This document shows positions 1 to 14,300 of a DNA stretch of 64,000 nucleotides, in pieces. The notes under the pieces are model-generated. The model worked only from the letters and a program-made list of their open reading frames with translations. It searched no databases and was not told where the DNA came from. The translations under genes and the position numbers were made by a program. Position 1 is the stretch's first letter; each line of letters begins with the position of its first letter. Source of the DNA: Cladorhizidae sp. MBARI D1340-BT2 (Eukaryota > Porifera > Demospongiae > Poecilosclerida > Cladorhizidae); contig JAQNBH010000010.1 of the NCBI GenBank assembly GCA_028752905.1, forward strand, positions 25,772,242 through 25,836,241, read 5' to 3'.

Positions 1-1149
1 ATAGGCTGCACTGGAGTATAGGTTGCACTGGAGTATAGGTTGCACTGGAGTATAGATTGCACTGGAGTATAGGCAGCACTGCAGTATAGGTGGCACTGGA
101 GTATAGGTTGCACTGGAGTATAGGTTGCACTGCATGTATAGGCTGCACTGGAGTATAGGCTGCACTGGAGTATAGGTTGCACTGGAGTATAGGTTGCACT
201 GGAGTATAGGCTGCACTGGAGTATAGGTTGCACTGGAGTATAGGCTGCACTGGAGTATAGGCTTCACTGGAGTATAGGCTGCACTGGAGTATAGGTTGCA
301 CTGGAGTATAGGCTGTAATGGAGTATAGGCTGCACTGGAGAATAGGTTGCACTTGAGTATAGGCTGCACTGGAATATAGACTGCACTGGAGTATAGGCTG
401 CACTGGAGAATAGGTTGCACTTGAGTATAGGCTGCACTGGAGTATAGGTTGCACTGGAGTATAGGTTGCACTGGAGTATAGGTTGCACTGGAGTATAGGC
501 TGCACTGGAGTATAGACTGCACTGGAGTATAGGCTGTACTGGAGTATAGGCTGCACTGGAGTATAGATTACACTGGATTATAGGTTGCACTGGAGTATAG
601 GCTGCACTGGAGTATAGGCTGAACTGGAGTATAGGTTGCACTGGAGTATAGGCTGCACTGCAGTATAGGTGGCACTGGAGTATAGGTTGCACTGGAGTAT
701 AGGTTACACTGCATGTATAGGCTGCACTGGAGTATAGGCTGCACTGGAGTATAGGTTGCACTGGAGTATAGGCTGCACTGGAGTATAGGTTGTACTGGAG
801 TATAGGCTGCACTGCAGTATAGGTTGCACTGGATTATAGGTTACACTGGAGTATAGGCCGCACTGGAGTATAGGTTGTATTAGAGTATAGGTTGCACTGG
901 AGTATAGGCTGCACTGGAGTGTAGGTTGCACTGGAGTATAGGCTGCACTGGAGTATAGGTTGCACTGGAGTATAGGCTGCACTGGAGTATAGGTTGCACT
1001 GGAGTATAGGTTGCACTGGAGTATAGGTTGCACTGCAGTATAGGTTGCACTGGAGTATAGATTGCACTGGAGTATAGATTGCACTGGAGTATAGGTTGCA
1101 CTGGAGTATAGGTTGCACTGGAGTATAGGTTGCACTGGAGTATAGGTTG
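1..1149 (+). repeat. Partial left-type HOR at window start
   Basis: This stretch is 17-bp monomers only, with no gene. It carries the 18-bp GCATGTATA landmark at 132 and 711, spaced 579 bp, which is 33 units of 17 plus one of 18. The stretch from about 264 to past 812 reappears at offset 3199 (3463-4011), so this is the truncated end of a HOR whose remainder lies upstream of the window. Confidence 0.85.
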
Positions 1150-4100
1150 CACTGGAGTATAGGTTGCACTGGAGTATAGGCTGCACTGGAGTATAGACTG
1201 CACTGGAGTATAGGCTGCACTGGAGTATAGGCTGCACTGGAGTATAGATTACACTGGAGTATAGGTTGCACTGGAGTATAGGCTGCACTGGAGTATAGGC
1301 TGAACTGGAGTATAGGTTGCACTGGAGTATAGGCTGCACTGCAGTATAGGTGGCACTGGAGTATAGGTTGCACTGGAGTATAGGTTGCACTGCATGTATA
1401 GGCTGCACTGGAGTATAGGCTGCACTGGAGTATAGGTTGCACTGGAATATAGGTTGCACTGGAGTATAGGCTGCACTGGATTATAGGTTGCACTGGAGTA
1501 TAGGCTGCACTGTAGTATAGGCTGCACTGGAGTATAGGCTGCACTGGAGTATAGGTTGCACTGGAGTATAGGCTGCACTGGAGTATAGGTTGCACTGGAG
1601 TATAGGCTGCACTAGAGTATAGGCTGCACTGGAGTATAGGTTGCACTGGAGTATAGGCTGCACTGGAGTATAGGTTGTACTGGAGTATAGGCTGCATTGC
1701 AGTATAGGTTGCACTGGAGTATAGGTTACACTGGAGTATAGGCTGCACTGGAGTATAGGTTGTACTAGAGTATAGGTTGCACTGGAATATAGGTTGCACT
1801 GGAGTATAGGTTGCACTGGAGTATAGGTTGCACTGGAGTATAGGCTGCACTGGAGTATAGGTTGCACTGGAGTATAGGTTGCACTGGAGTATAGTTTGCA
1901 CTGGAGTATAGGTTGCACTTGAGTATAGGCTGCACTGGAGTATAGGCTGCACTGGAGTATAGGTTGCACTTGAGTATAGTTTGCACTGGAGTATAGGTTG
2001 CACTGGAGTATAGGCTGCACTGGAGTATAGGTTGCACTGGAGTATAGGTTGCACTTGAGTATAGTTTGCACTGGAGTATAGGTTGCACTGGAGTATAGGC
2101 TGCACTGGATTATAGGTTGCACTGGAGTATAGGTTACAGTGGAGTATAGGCTGCACTGGAGTATAGGTTGCACTGGAGTATAGGTTGCACTGGAGTATAG
2201 GTTGCACTGGAGTAAAGGTTGCACTGGAGTATAGGTTGCACTGGAGTATAGGCTGCACTGGAGTACTGGAGTGTAGGTTGCACAGGAGTATAGGTGGCAC
2301 TGGAGTATTGGTTGCACTGGAGTATAGGTTGCACTGGAGTATACTGGAGTGTAGGTTGCACTGGAGTATAGGTTGCACTGGAGTATAGGTTGCACTGGAT
2401 TATAGGTTGCACTGGAGTATATGCTGCACTGAAGTATATATTGCACTGGAGTATAGGCTGCACTGGAGTATAGGTTGCACTGGAGTATAGGCTGCAATTG
2501 AGTATAGGCTGCACTGGAGTATAGGTTGCTGCACTGGAGTATAGGTTGCACTGGAGTATACTGGAGTATAGGTTGCACTGGAGTATAGGCTGCACTGGAG
2601 TATAGGCTGCACTGGAGAATAGGTTGCACTTGAGTATAGGCTGCACTGGAGTATAGACTGCACTGGAGTATAGGTTGCACTGGAGTATAGGTTGCACTGG
2701 AGTATACTGGAGTATAGGCAGCACTGGAGTATACTGGAGTATAGGTTGCACTGGAGTATAGGTGGCACTGGAGTATAAATTGCACTGGAGTATAAGCTGC
2801 ACTGGAGTGTAGGCTGCACTGGAGAATAGGTTGCACTTGAGTATAGGCTGTACTGGAGTATAGACTGCACTGGAGTATAGGTTGCACTGGAGTATAGGTT
2901 GCACTGGAGTATAGGCTGCACTGGAGTATAGACTGCACTGGAGTATAGGTTGCACTGGAGTATAGGTTGCACTGGAGTATAGGTTGCACTGGAGTATAGG
3001 TTGCACTGGAGTATAGGTTGCACTGGAGTATAGGCTGCACTGGAGTATAGGCTGCACTGGAGAATAGGTTGCACTTGAGTATAGGCTGCACTGGAGTATA
3101 GACTTCACTGGAGTATAGGCTGCACTGGAGTATAGGCTGCACTGGAGTATAGATTACACTGGAGTATAGGTTGCACTGGAGTATAGGCTGCACTGGAGTA
3201 TAGGCTGCACTGGAGTATAGGTTGCACTGGAGTATAGGTTGCACTGGAGTATAGATTGCACTGGAGTATAGGCAGCACTGCAGTATAGGTGGCACTGGAG
3301 TATAGGTTGCACTGGAGTATAGGTTGCACTGCATGTATAGGCTGCACTGGAGTATAGGCTGCACTGGAGTATAGGTTGCACTGGAGTATAGGTTGCACTG
3401 GAGTATAGGCTGCACTGGAGTATAGGTTGCACTGGAGTATAGGCTGCACTGGAGTATAGGCTTCACTGGAGTATAGGCTGCACTGGAGTATAGGTTGCAC
3501 TGGAGTATAGGCTGTAATGGAGTATAGGCTGCACTGGAGAATAGGTTGCACTTGAGTATAGGCTGCACTGGAATATAGACTGCACTGGAGTATAGGCTGC
3601 ACTGGAGAATAGGTTGCACTTGAGTATAGGCTGCACTGGAGTATAGGTTGCACTGGAGTATAGGTTGCACTGGAGTATAGGTTGCACTGGAGTATAGGCT
3701 GCACTGGAGTATAGACTGCACTGGAGTATAGGCTGTACTGGAGTATAGGCTGCACTGGAGTATAGATTACACTGGATTATAGGTTGCACTGGAGTATAGG
3801 CTGCACTGGAGTATAGGCTGAACTGGAGTATAGGTTGCACTGGAGTATAGGCTGCACTGCAGTATAGGTGGCACTGGAGTATAGGTTGCACTGGAGTATA
3901 GGTTACACTGCATGTATAGGCTGCACTGGAGTATAGGCTGCACTGGAGTATAGGTTGCACTGGAGTATAGGCTGCACTGGAGTATAGGTTGTACTGGAGT
4001 ATAGGCTGCACTGCAGTATAGGTTGCACTGGATTATAGGTTACACTGGAGTATAGGCCGCACTGGAGTATAGGTTGTATTAGAGTATAGGTTGCACTGGA

Positions 4101-6215
4101 GTATAGGCTGCACTGGAGTGTAGGTTGCACTGGAGTATAGGCTGCACTGGAGTATAGGTTGCACTGGAGTATAGGCTGCACTGGAGTATAGGTTGCACTG
4201 GAGTATAGGTTGCACTGGAGTATAGGTTGCACTGCAGTATAGGTTGCACTGGAGTATAGATTGCACTGGAGTATAGATTGCACTGGAGTATAGGTTGCAC
4301 TGGAGTATAGGTTGCACTGGAGTATAGGTTGCACTGGAGTATAGGTTGCACTGGAGTATAGGTTGCACTGGAGTATAGGCTGCACTGGAGTATAGGCTGC
4401 ACTAGAGTATAGGTTGCACTGGAATATAGGCTGCACTTGACTATAGGTTGCACTGGAGTATAGGTTGCATTAGAGTATTGGTTGCACAGGAGTATAGGTG
4501 GCACTGGAGTATTGGTTGCACTGGAGTATAGGTGGCACTGGAGTATAGGTTGCATTGGAGTATAGGCTGCACTGGAGTATAGGTTGCAATGGAGTATAGG
4601 TTGCACTGGAGTATAGGTTGCACTGGAGTATAGGCTGCACTGGAATATAGGTTGCACTGGAGTATAGGTTGCACTGGAGTATAGGTTGCACTGGAGTATA
4701 GGTTGCACTGGAGTATAGGTTGCACTGGAGTATAGGCTGCACTGGAGTATAGGCTGCACTGGAGTATAGGCTGCACTGGAGTATAGGTTGCACTGGAGTA
4801 TAGGTTGCACTGGAGTATAGGTTGCACTGGAGTATAGGTTGCACTGGAGTATAGGTTGCACTGGAGTATAGGCTGCACTGGAGTATAGGTTGCACTGGAG
4901 TATAGGCTGCACTGGAGTATAGGCTGCACTGGAGTATAGGTTGCACTGGAATATAGGTTGCACTGGAGTATAGGTTGCACTGGAGTATAGGTTGCACTGG
5001 AGTATAGGTTGCACTGGAGTATAGGTTGCACTGGAGTATAGGTTGCACTGGAGTATAGGCTGCACTGGAGTATACTGGAGTATAGGCAGCACTGGAGTAT
5101 ACTGGAGTATAGGTTGCACTGGAGTATAGGTGGCACTGGAGTATTGGTTGCACAGGAGTATAGGTGCCACTGGAGTATTGGTTGCACTGGAGTATAGGTT
5201 GCACTGAAGTATACTGGAGTATAGGTTGCACTGGAGTATAGGCTGCACTGGAGTATAGGTTGCACTGGAGTATAAATTGCACTGGAGTATAAGCTGCACT
5301 GGAGTATAGGCTGCACTGGAGAATACGTTGCACTTGAGTATAGGCTGTACTGGAGTATAGACTGCACTGGAGTATAGGTTGCACTGGAGTATAGGTTGCA
5401 CTGGAGTATAGGCTGCACTGGAGTATAGACTGCACTGGAGTATAGGTTGCACTGGAGTATAGGTTGCACTGGAGTATAGGTTGCACTGGAGTATAGGTTG
5501 CACTGGAGTATAGGTTGCACTGGAGTATAGGCTGCACTGGAGTATAGGCTGCACTGGAGAATAGGTTGCACTTGAGTATAGGCTGCACTGGAGTATAGAC
5601 TTCACTGGAGTATAGGCTGCACTGGAGTATAGGCTGCACTGGAGTATAGATTACACTGGAGTATAGGTTGCACTGGAGTATAGGCTGCACTGGAGTATAG
5701 GCTGCACTGGAGTATAGGTTGCACTGGAGTATAGGTTGCACTGGAGTATAGATTGCACTGGAGTATAGGCAGCACTGCAGTATAGGTGGCACTGGAGTAT
5801 AGGTTGCACTGGAGTATAGGTTGCACTGCATGTATAGGCTGCACTGGAGTATAGGCTGCACTGGAGTATAGGTTGCACTGGAGTATAGGTTGCACTGGAG
5901 TATAGGCTGCACTGGAGTATAGGTTGCACTGGAGTATAGGCTGCACTGGAGTATAGGCTTCACTGGAGTATAGGCTGCACTGGAGTATAGGTTGCACAGG
6001 AGTATAGGCTGTAATGGAGTATAGGCTGCACTGGAGAATAGGTTGCACTTGAGTATAGGCTGCACTGGAATATAGACTGCACTGGAGTATAGGCTGCACT
6101 GGAGAATAGGTTGCACTTGAGTATAGGCTGCACTTGAGTATAGGTTGCACTGGAGTATAGGTTGCACTGGAGTATAGGTTGCACTGGAGTATAGGCTGCA
6201 CTGGAGTATAGGTTG
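1150..6215 (+). repeat. ~5.1 kb higher-order repeat, copy 1
   Basis: The pattern of variant monomers here is repeated downstream at offsets of 5066 bp (near 1392), 5117 bp (1578-3432) and 5219 bp (4033-5929). The steps between offsets are multiples of 17 (51 and 102), so they reflect gain or loss of whole monomers. Landmarks are GCATGTATA at 1392, 3331, 3910 and 5828, GTAAAGG at 2212, and a 20-bp unit containing GGTTGCTGC near 2524. The block itself contains two ~2.5 kb subunits (3331 to 5828 is 2497 bp). Boundaries are judged by eye to about 50 bp. Confidence 0.85.
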
Positions 6216-9200
6216 CACTGGAGTATAGGTTGCACTGGAGTATAGGCTGCACTGGAGTATAGACTGCACTAGAGTATAGGCTGCACTGGAGTATAGGCTG
6301 CACTGGAGTATAGATTACACTGGAGTATAGGTTGCACTGGAGTATAGGCTGCACTGGAGTATAGGCTGAACTGGAGTATAGGTTGCACTGGAGTATAGGC
6401 TGCACTGCAGTATAGGTGGCACTGGAGTATAGGTTGCACTGGAGTATAGGTTGCACTGCATGTATAGGCTGCACTGGAGTATAGGCTGCACTGGAGTATA
6501 GGTTGCACTGGAGTATAGGTTGCACTGGAGTATAGGCTGCACTGGATTATAGGTTGCACTGGAGTATAGGCTGCACTGTAGTATAGGCTGCACTGGAGTA
6601 TAGGCTGCACTGGAGTATAGGCTGCACTGGAGTATAGGTTGCACTGGAGTATAGGTTTCACTGGAGTATAGGTTGCACTGGAGTATAGGCTGCACTAGAG
6701 TATAGGCTGCACTGGAGTATAGGTTGTACTGGAGTATAGGCTGCATTGCAGTATAGGTTGCACTGGAGTATAGGTTACACTGGAGTATAGGTTGTACTGG
6801 AGTATAGGCTGCATTGCAGTATAGGTTGCACTGGAGTATAGGTTACACTGGAGTATAGGCTGCACTGGAGTATAGGTTGTACTAGAGTATAGGTTGCACT
6901 GGAGTATAGGTTGCACTAGAGTATAGGTTGCACTGGAGTATAGGTTGCACTGGAGTATAGGCTGCACTGGAGTATAGGTTGCACTGGAGTATAGGTTGCA
7001 CTGGAGTATAGTTTGCACTGGAGTATAGGTTGCACTGGAGTATAGGCTGCACTGGAGTATAGGCTGCACTGGAGTATAGGTTGCACTTGAGTATAGTTTG
7101 CACTGGAGTATAGGTTGCACTGGAGTATAGGCTGCACTGGAGTATAGGTTGCACTGGAGTATAGGTTGCACTTGAGTATAGTTTGCACTGGAGTATAGGT
7201 TGCACTGGAGTATAGGCTGCACTGGATTATAGGTTGCACTGGAGTATAGGTTACAGTGGAGTATAGGCTGCACTGGAGTATAGGTTGCACTGGAGTATAG
7301 GTTGCACTGGAGTATAGGTTGCACTGGAGTAAAGGTTGCACTGGAGTATAGGTTGCACTGGAGTATAGGCTGCACTGGAGTACTGGAGTGTAGGTTGCAC
7401 AGGAGTATAGGTGGCACTGGAGTATTGGTTGCACTGGAGTATAGGTTGCACTGGAGTATACTGGAGTGTAGGTTGCACTGGAGTATAGGTTGCACTGGAG
7501 TATAGGTTGCACTGGATTATAGGTTGCACTGGAGTATATGCTGCACTGAAGTATATATTGCACTGGAGTATAGGCTGCACTGGAGTATAGGTTGCACTGG
7601 AGTATAGGCTGCAATTGAGTATAGGCTGCACTGGAGTATAGGTTGCTGCACTGGAGTATAGGTTGCACTGGAGTATACTGGAGTATAGGTTGCACTGGAG
7701 TATAGGCTGCACTGGAGTATAGGCTGCACTGGAGAATAGGTTGCACTTGAGTATAGGCTGCACTGGAGTATAGACTGCACTGGAGTATAGGTTGCACTGG
7801 AGTATAGGTTGCACTGGAGTATACTGGAGTATAGGCAGCACTGGAGTATACTGGAGTATAGGTTGCACTGGAGTATAGGTGGCACTGGAGTATAAATTGC
7901 ACTGGAGTATAAGCTGCACTGGAGTGTAGGCTGCACTGGAGAATAGGTTGCACTTGAGTATAGGCTGTACTGGAGTATAGACTGCACTGGAGTATAGGTT
8001 GCACTGGAGTATAGGTTGCACTGGAGTATAGGCTGCACTGGAGTATAGACTGCACTGGAGTATAGGTTGCACTGGAGTATAGGTTGCACTGGAGTATAGG
8101 TTGCACTGGAGTATAGGTTGCACTGGAGTATAGGTTGCACTGGAGTATAGGCTGCACTGGAGTATAGGCTGCACTGGAGAATAGGTTGCACTTGAGTATA
8201 GGCTGCACTGGAGTATAGACTTCACTGGAGTATAGGCTGCACTGGAGTATAGGCTGCACTGGAGTATAGATTACACTGGAGTATAGGTTGCACTGGAGTA
8301 TAGGCTGCACTGGAGTATAGGCTGCACTGGAGTATAGGTTGCACTGGAGTATAGGTTGCACTGGAGTATAGATTGCACTGGAGTATAGGCAGCACTGCAG
8401 TATAGGTGGCACTGGAGTATAGGTTGCACTGGAGTATAGGTTGCACTGCATGTATAGGCTGCACTGGAGTATAGGCTGCACTGGAGTATAGGTTGCACTG
8501 GAGTATAGGTTGCACTGGAGTATAGGCTGCACTGGAGTATAGGTTGCACTGGAGTATAGGCTTCACTGGAGTATAGGCTGCACTGGAGTATAGGTTGCAC
8601 TGGAGTATAGGCTGTAATGGAGTATAGGCTGCACTGGAGAATAGGTTGCACTTGAGTATAGGCTGCACTGGAATATAGACTGCACTGGAGTATAGGCTGC
8701 ACTGGAGAATAGGTTGCACTTGAGTATAGGCTGCACTGGAGTATAGGTTGCACTGGAGTATAGGTTGCACTGGAGTATAGGTTGCACTGGAGTATAGGCT
8801 GCACTGGAGTATAGACTGCACTGGAGTATAGGCTGCACTGGAGTATAGGCTGCACTGGAGTATAGATTACACTGGATTATAGGTTGCACTGGAGTATAGG
8901 CTGCACTGGAGTATAGGCTGAACTGGAGTATAGGTTGCACTGGAGTATAGGCTGCACTGCAGTATAGGTGGCACTGGAGTATAGGTTGCACTGGAGTATA
9001 GGTTACACTGCATGTATAGGCTGCACTGGAGTATAGGCTGCACTGGAGTATAGGTTGCACTGGAGTATAGGTTGCACTGGAGTATAGGCTGCACTGGATT
9101 ATAGGTTGCACTGGAGTATAGGCTGCACTGGAGTATAGGCTGCACTGGAGTATAGGCTGCACTGGAGTATAGGTTGCACTGGAGTATAGGCTGCACTGGA

Positions 9201-11383
9201 GTATAGGTTGTACTGGAGTATAGGCTGCACTGCAGTATAGGTTACACTGGATTATAGGTTACACTGGAGTATAGGCCGCACTGGAGTATAGGTTGTATTA
9301 GAGTATAGGTTGCACTGGAGTATAGGCTGCACTGGAGTGTAGGTTGCACTGGAGTATAGGCTGCACTGGAGTATAGGTTGCACTGGAGTATAGGCTGCAC
9401 TGGAGTATAGGTTGCACTGGAGTATAGGTTGCACTGGAGTATAGGTTGCACTGCAGTATAGGTTGCACTGGAGTATAGATTGCACTGGAGTATAGATTGC
9501 ACTGGAGTATAGGTTGCACTGGAGTATAGGTTGCACTGGAGTATAGGTTGCACTGGAGTATAGGTTGCACTGGAGTATAGGTTGCACTGGAGTATAGGCT
9601 GCACTGGAGTATAGGCTGCACTAGAGTATAGGTTGCACTGGAATATAGGCTGCACTTGACTATAGGTTGCACTGGAGTATAGGTTGCATTAGAGTATTGG
9701 TTGCACAGGAGTATAGGTGGCACTGGAGTATTGGTTGCACTGGAGTATAGGTGGCACTTGAGTATAGGTTGCATTGGAGTATAGGCTGCACTGGAGTATA
9801 GGTTGCAATGGAGTATAGGTTGCACTGGAGTATAGGTTGCACTGGAGTATAGGCTGCACTGGAATATAGGTTGCACTGGAGTATAGGTTGCACTGGAGTA
9901 TAGGTTGCACTGGAGTATAGGTTGCACCGGAGTATAGGTTGCACTGGAGTATAGGTTGCACTGGAGTATAGGCTGCACTGGAGTATAGGCTGCACTGGAG
10001 TATAGGTTGCACTGGAGTATAGGTTGCACTGGAGTATAGGTTGCACTGGAGTATAGGTTGCACTGGAGTATAGGTTGCACTGGAGTATAGGCTGCACTGG
10101 AGTATAGGTTGCACTGGAGTATAGGCTGCACTGGAGTATAGGCTGCACTGGAGTATAGGTTGCACTGGAATATAGGTTGCACTGGAGTATAGGTTGCACT
10201 GGAGTATAGGTTGCACTGGAGTATAGGTTGCACTGGAGTATAGGTTGCACTGGAGTATAGGTTGCACTGGAGTATAGGCTGCACTGGAGTATACTGGAGT
10301 ATAGGCAGCACTGGAGTATACTGGAGTATAGGTTGCACTGGAGTATAGGTGGCACTGGAGTATTGGTTGCACAGGAGTATAGGTGCCACTGGAGTATTGG
10401 TTGCACTGGAGTATAGGTTGCACTGGAGTATACTGGAGTATAGGTTGCACTGGAGTATAGGCTGCACTGGAGTATAGGTTGCACTGGAGTATAAATTGCA
10501 CTGGAGTATAAGCTGCACTGGAGTATAGGCTGCACTGGAGAATACGTTGCACTTGAGTATAGGCTGTACTGGAGTATAGACTGCACTGGAGTATAGGTTG
10601 CACTGGAGTATAGGTTGCACTGGAGTATAGGCTGCACTGGAGTATAGACTGCACTGGAGTATAGGTTGCACTGGAGTATAGGTTGCACTGGAGTATAGGT
10701 TGCACTGGAGTATAGGTTGCACTGGAGTATAGGTTGCACTGGAGTATAGGCTGCACTGGAGTATAGGCTGCACTGGAGAATAGGTTGCACTTGAGTATAG
10801 GCTGCACTGGAGTATAGACTTCACTGGAGTATAGGCTGCACTGGAGTATAGGCTGCACTGGAGTATAGATTACACTGGAGTATAGGTTGCACTGGAGTAT
10901 AGGCTGCACTGGAGTATAGGCTGCACTGGAGTATAGGTTGCACTGGAGTATAGGTTGCACTGGAGTATAGATTGCACTGGAGTATAGGCAGCACTGCAGT
11001 ATAGGTGGCACTGGAGTATAGGTTGCACTGGAGTATAGGTTGCACTGCATGTATAGGCTGCACTGGAGTATAGGCTGCACTGGAGTATAGGTTGCACTGG
11101 AGTATAGGTTGCACTGGAGTATAGGCTGCACTGGAGTATAGGTTGCACTGGAGTATAGGCTGCACTGGAGTATAGGCTTCACTGGAGTATAGGCTGCACT
11201 GGAGTATAGGTTGCACTGGAGTATAGGCTGTAATGGAGTATAGGCTGCACTGGAGAATAGGTTGCACTTGAGTATAGGCTGCACTGGAATATAGACTGCA
11301 CTGGAGTATAGGCTGCACTGGAGAATAGGTTGCACTTGAGTATAGGCTGCACTGGAGTATAGGTTGCACTGGAGTATAGGTTG
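6216..11383 (+). repeat. ~5.1 kb higher-order repeat, copy 2
   Basis: Second copy of the 5.1-5.2 kb HOR. The GTAAAGG landmark at 7329 is 5117 bp after the first one. GCATGTATA landmarks lie at 6458, 8448, 9010 and 11047. The 8448-9010 spacing is 562 bp instead of 579, so one monomer has been lost there. In the previous copy the corresponding pair (3331-3910) has the standard 579. A GGTTGCTGC unit recurs near 7641. Confidence 0.85.
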
Positions 11384-14300
11384 CACTGGAGTATAGGTTG
11401 CACTGGAGTATAGGCTGCACTGGAGTATAGACTGCACTGGAGTATAGGCTGCACTGGAGTATAGGCTGCACTGGAGTATAGATTACACTGGAGTATAGGT
11501 TGCACTGGAGTATAGGCTGCACTGGAGTATAGGCTGAACTGGAGTATAGGTTGCACTGGAGTATAGGCTGCACTGCAGTATAGGTGGCACTGGAGTATAG
11601 GTTGCACTGGAGTATAGGTTGCACTGCATGTATAGGCTGCACTGGAGTATAGGCTGCACTGGAGTATAGGTTGCACTGGAGTATAGGTTGCACTGGAGTA
11701 TAGGCTGCACTGGATTATAGGTTGCACTGGAGTATAGGCTGCACTGTAGTATAGGCTGCACTGGAGTATAGGCTGCACTGGAGTATAGGTTGCACTGGAG
11801 TATAGGTTGCACTGGAGTATAGGCTGCACTGGATTATAGGTTGCACTGGAGTATAGGCTGCACTAGAGTATAGGCTGCACTGGAGTATAGGTTGCACTGG
11901 AGTATAGGCTGCACTGGAGTATAGGTTGTACTGGAGTATAGGCTGCATTGCAGTATAGGTTGCACTGGAGTATAGGTTACACTGGAGTATAGGCTGCACT
12001 GGAGTATAGGTTGTACTAGAGTATAGGTTGCACTGGAGTATAGGTTGCACTGGAGTATAGGTTGCACTGGAGTATAGGTTGCACTGGAGTATAGGCTGCA
12101 CTGGAGTATAGGTTGCACTGGAGTATAGGTTGCACTGGAGTATAGTTTGCACTGGAGTATAGGTTGCACTGGAGTATAGGCTGCACTGGAGTATAGGCTG
12201 CACTGGAGTATAGGTTGCACTTGAGTATAGTTTGCACTGGAGTATAGGTTGCACTGGAGTATAGGCTGCACTGGAGTATAGGTTGCACTGGAGTATAGGT
12301 TGCACTTGAGTATAGTTTGCACTGGAGTATAGGTTGCACTGGAGTATAGGCTGCACTGGATTATAGGTTGCACTGGAGTATAGGTTACAGTGGAGTATAG
12401 GCTGCACTGGAGTATAGGTTGCACTGGAGTATAGGTTGCACTGGAGTATAGGTTGCACTGGAGTAAAGGTTGCACTGGAGTATAGGGTGCACTGGAGTAT
12501 AGGCTGCACTGGAGTACTGGAGTGTAGGTTGCACAGGAGTATAGGTGGCACTGGAGTATTGGTTGCACTGGAGTATAGGTTGCACTGGAGTATACTGGAG
12601 TGTAGGTTGCACTGGAGTATAGGTTGCACTGGAGTATAGGTTGCACTGGATTATAGGTTGCACTGGAGTATATGCTGCACTGAAGTATATATTGCACTGG
12701 AGTATAGGCTGCACTGGAGTATAGGTTGCACTGGAGTATAGGCTGCAATTGAGTATAGGCTGCACTGGAGTATAGGTTGCTGCACTGGAGTATAGGTTGC
12801 ACTGGAGTATACTGGAGTATAGGTTGCACTGGAGTATAGGCTGCACTGGAGTATAGGCTGCACTGGAGAATAGGTTGCACTTGAGTATAGGCTGCACTGG
12901 AGTATAGACTGCACTGGAGTATAGGTTGCACTGGAGTATAGGTTGCACTGGAGTATACTGGAGTATAGGCAGCACTGGAGTATACTGGAGTATAGGTTGC
13001 ACTGGAGTATAGGTGGCACTGGAGTATAAATTGCACTGGAGTATAAGCTGCACTGGAGTGTAGGCTGCACTGGAGAATAGGTTGCACTTGAGTATAGGCT
13101 GTACTGGAGTATAGACTGCACTGAAGTATAGGTTGCACTGGAGTATAGGTTGCACTGGAGTATAGGCTGCACTGGAGTATAGACTGCACTGGAGTATAGG
13201 TTGCACTGGAGTATAGGTTGCACTGGAGTATAGGTTGCACTGGAGTATAGGTTGCACTGGAGTATAGGTTGCACTGGAGTATAGGCTGCACTGGAGTATA
13301 GGCTGCACTGGAGAATAGGTTGCACTTGAGTTTAGGCTGCACTGGAGTATAGACTTCACTGGAGTATAGGCTGCACTGGAGTATAGGCTGCACTGGAGTA
13401 TAGATTACACTGGAGTATAGGTTGCACTGGAGTATAGGCTGCACTGGAGTATAGGCTGCACTGGAGTATAGGTTGCACTGGAGTATAGGTTGCACTGGAG
13501 TATAGATTGCACTGGAGTATAGGCAGCACTGCAGTATAGGTGGCACTGGAGTATAGGTTGCACTGGAGTATAGGTTGCACTGCATGTATAGGCTGCACTG
13601 GAGTATAGGCTGCACTGGAGTATAGGTTGCACTGGAGTATAGGTTGCACTGGAGTATAGGCTGCACTGGAGTATAGGTTGCACTGGAGTATAGGCTGCAC
13701 TGGAGTATAGGCTTCACTGGAGTATAGGCTGCACTTGAGTATAGGTTGCACTGGAGTATAGGCTGTAATGGAGTATAGGCTGCACTGGAGAATAGGTTGC
13801 ACTTGAGTATAGGCTGCACTGGAATATAGACTGCACTGGAGTATAGGCTGCACTGGAGAATAGGTTGCACTTGAGTATAGGCTGCACTGGAGTATAGGTT
13901 GCACTGGAGTATAGGTTGCACTGGAGTATAGGTTGCACTGGAGTATAGGCTGCACTGGAGTATAGACTGCACTGGAGTATAGGCTGCACTGGAGTATAGG
14001 CTGCACTGGAGTATAGATTACACTGGATTATAGGTTGCACTGGAGTATAGGCTGCACTGGAGTATAGGCTGAACTGGAGTATAGGTTGCACTGGAGTATA
14101 GGCTGCACTGCAGTATAGGTGGCACTGGAGTATAGGTTGCACTGGAGTATAGGTTGCACTGCATGTATAGGCTGCACTGGAGTATAGGCTGCACTGGAGT
14201 ATAGGTTGCACTGGAGTATAGGTTGCACTGGAGTATAGGCTGCACTGGAGTATAGGCTGCACTGGAGTATAGGTTGCACTGGAGTATAGGCTGCACTGGA

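Noticed and set aside
2185..2388. Small plus-strand open frames of 67-68 codons, recurring at 12 places
   Set aside because: They exist only where variant units (GTAAAGG, GTACTGG, GTATTGG) remove the TAG that each normal monomer carries. They repeat because the HOR repeats.
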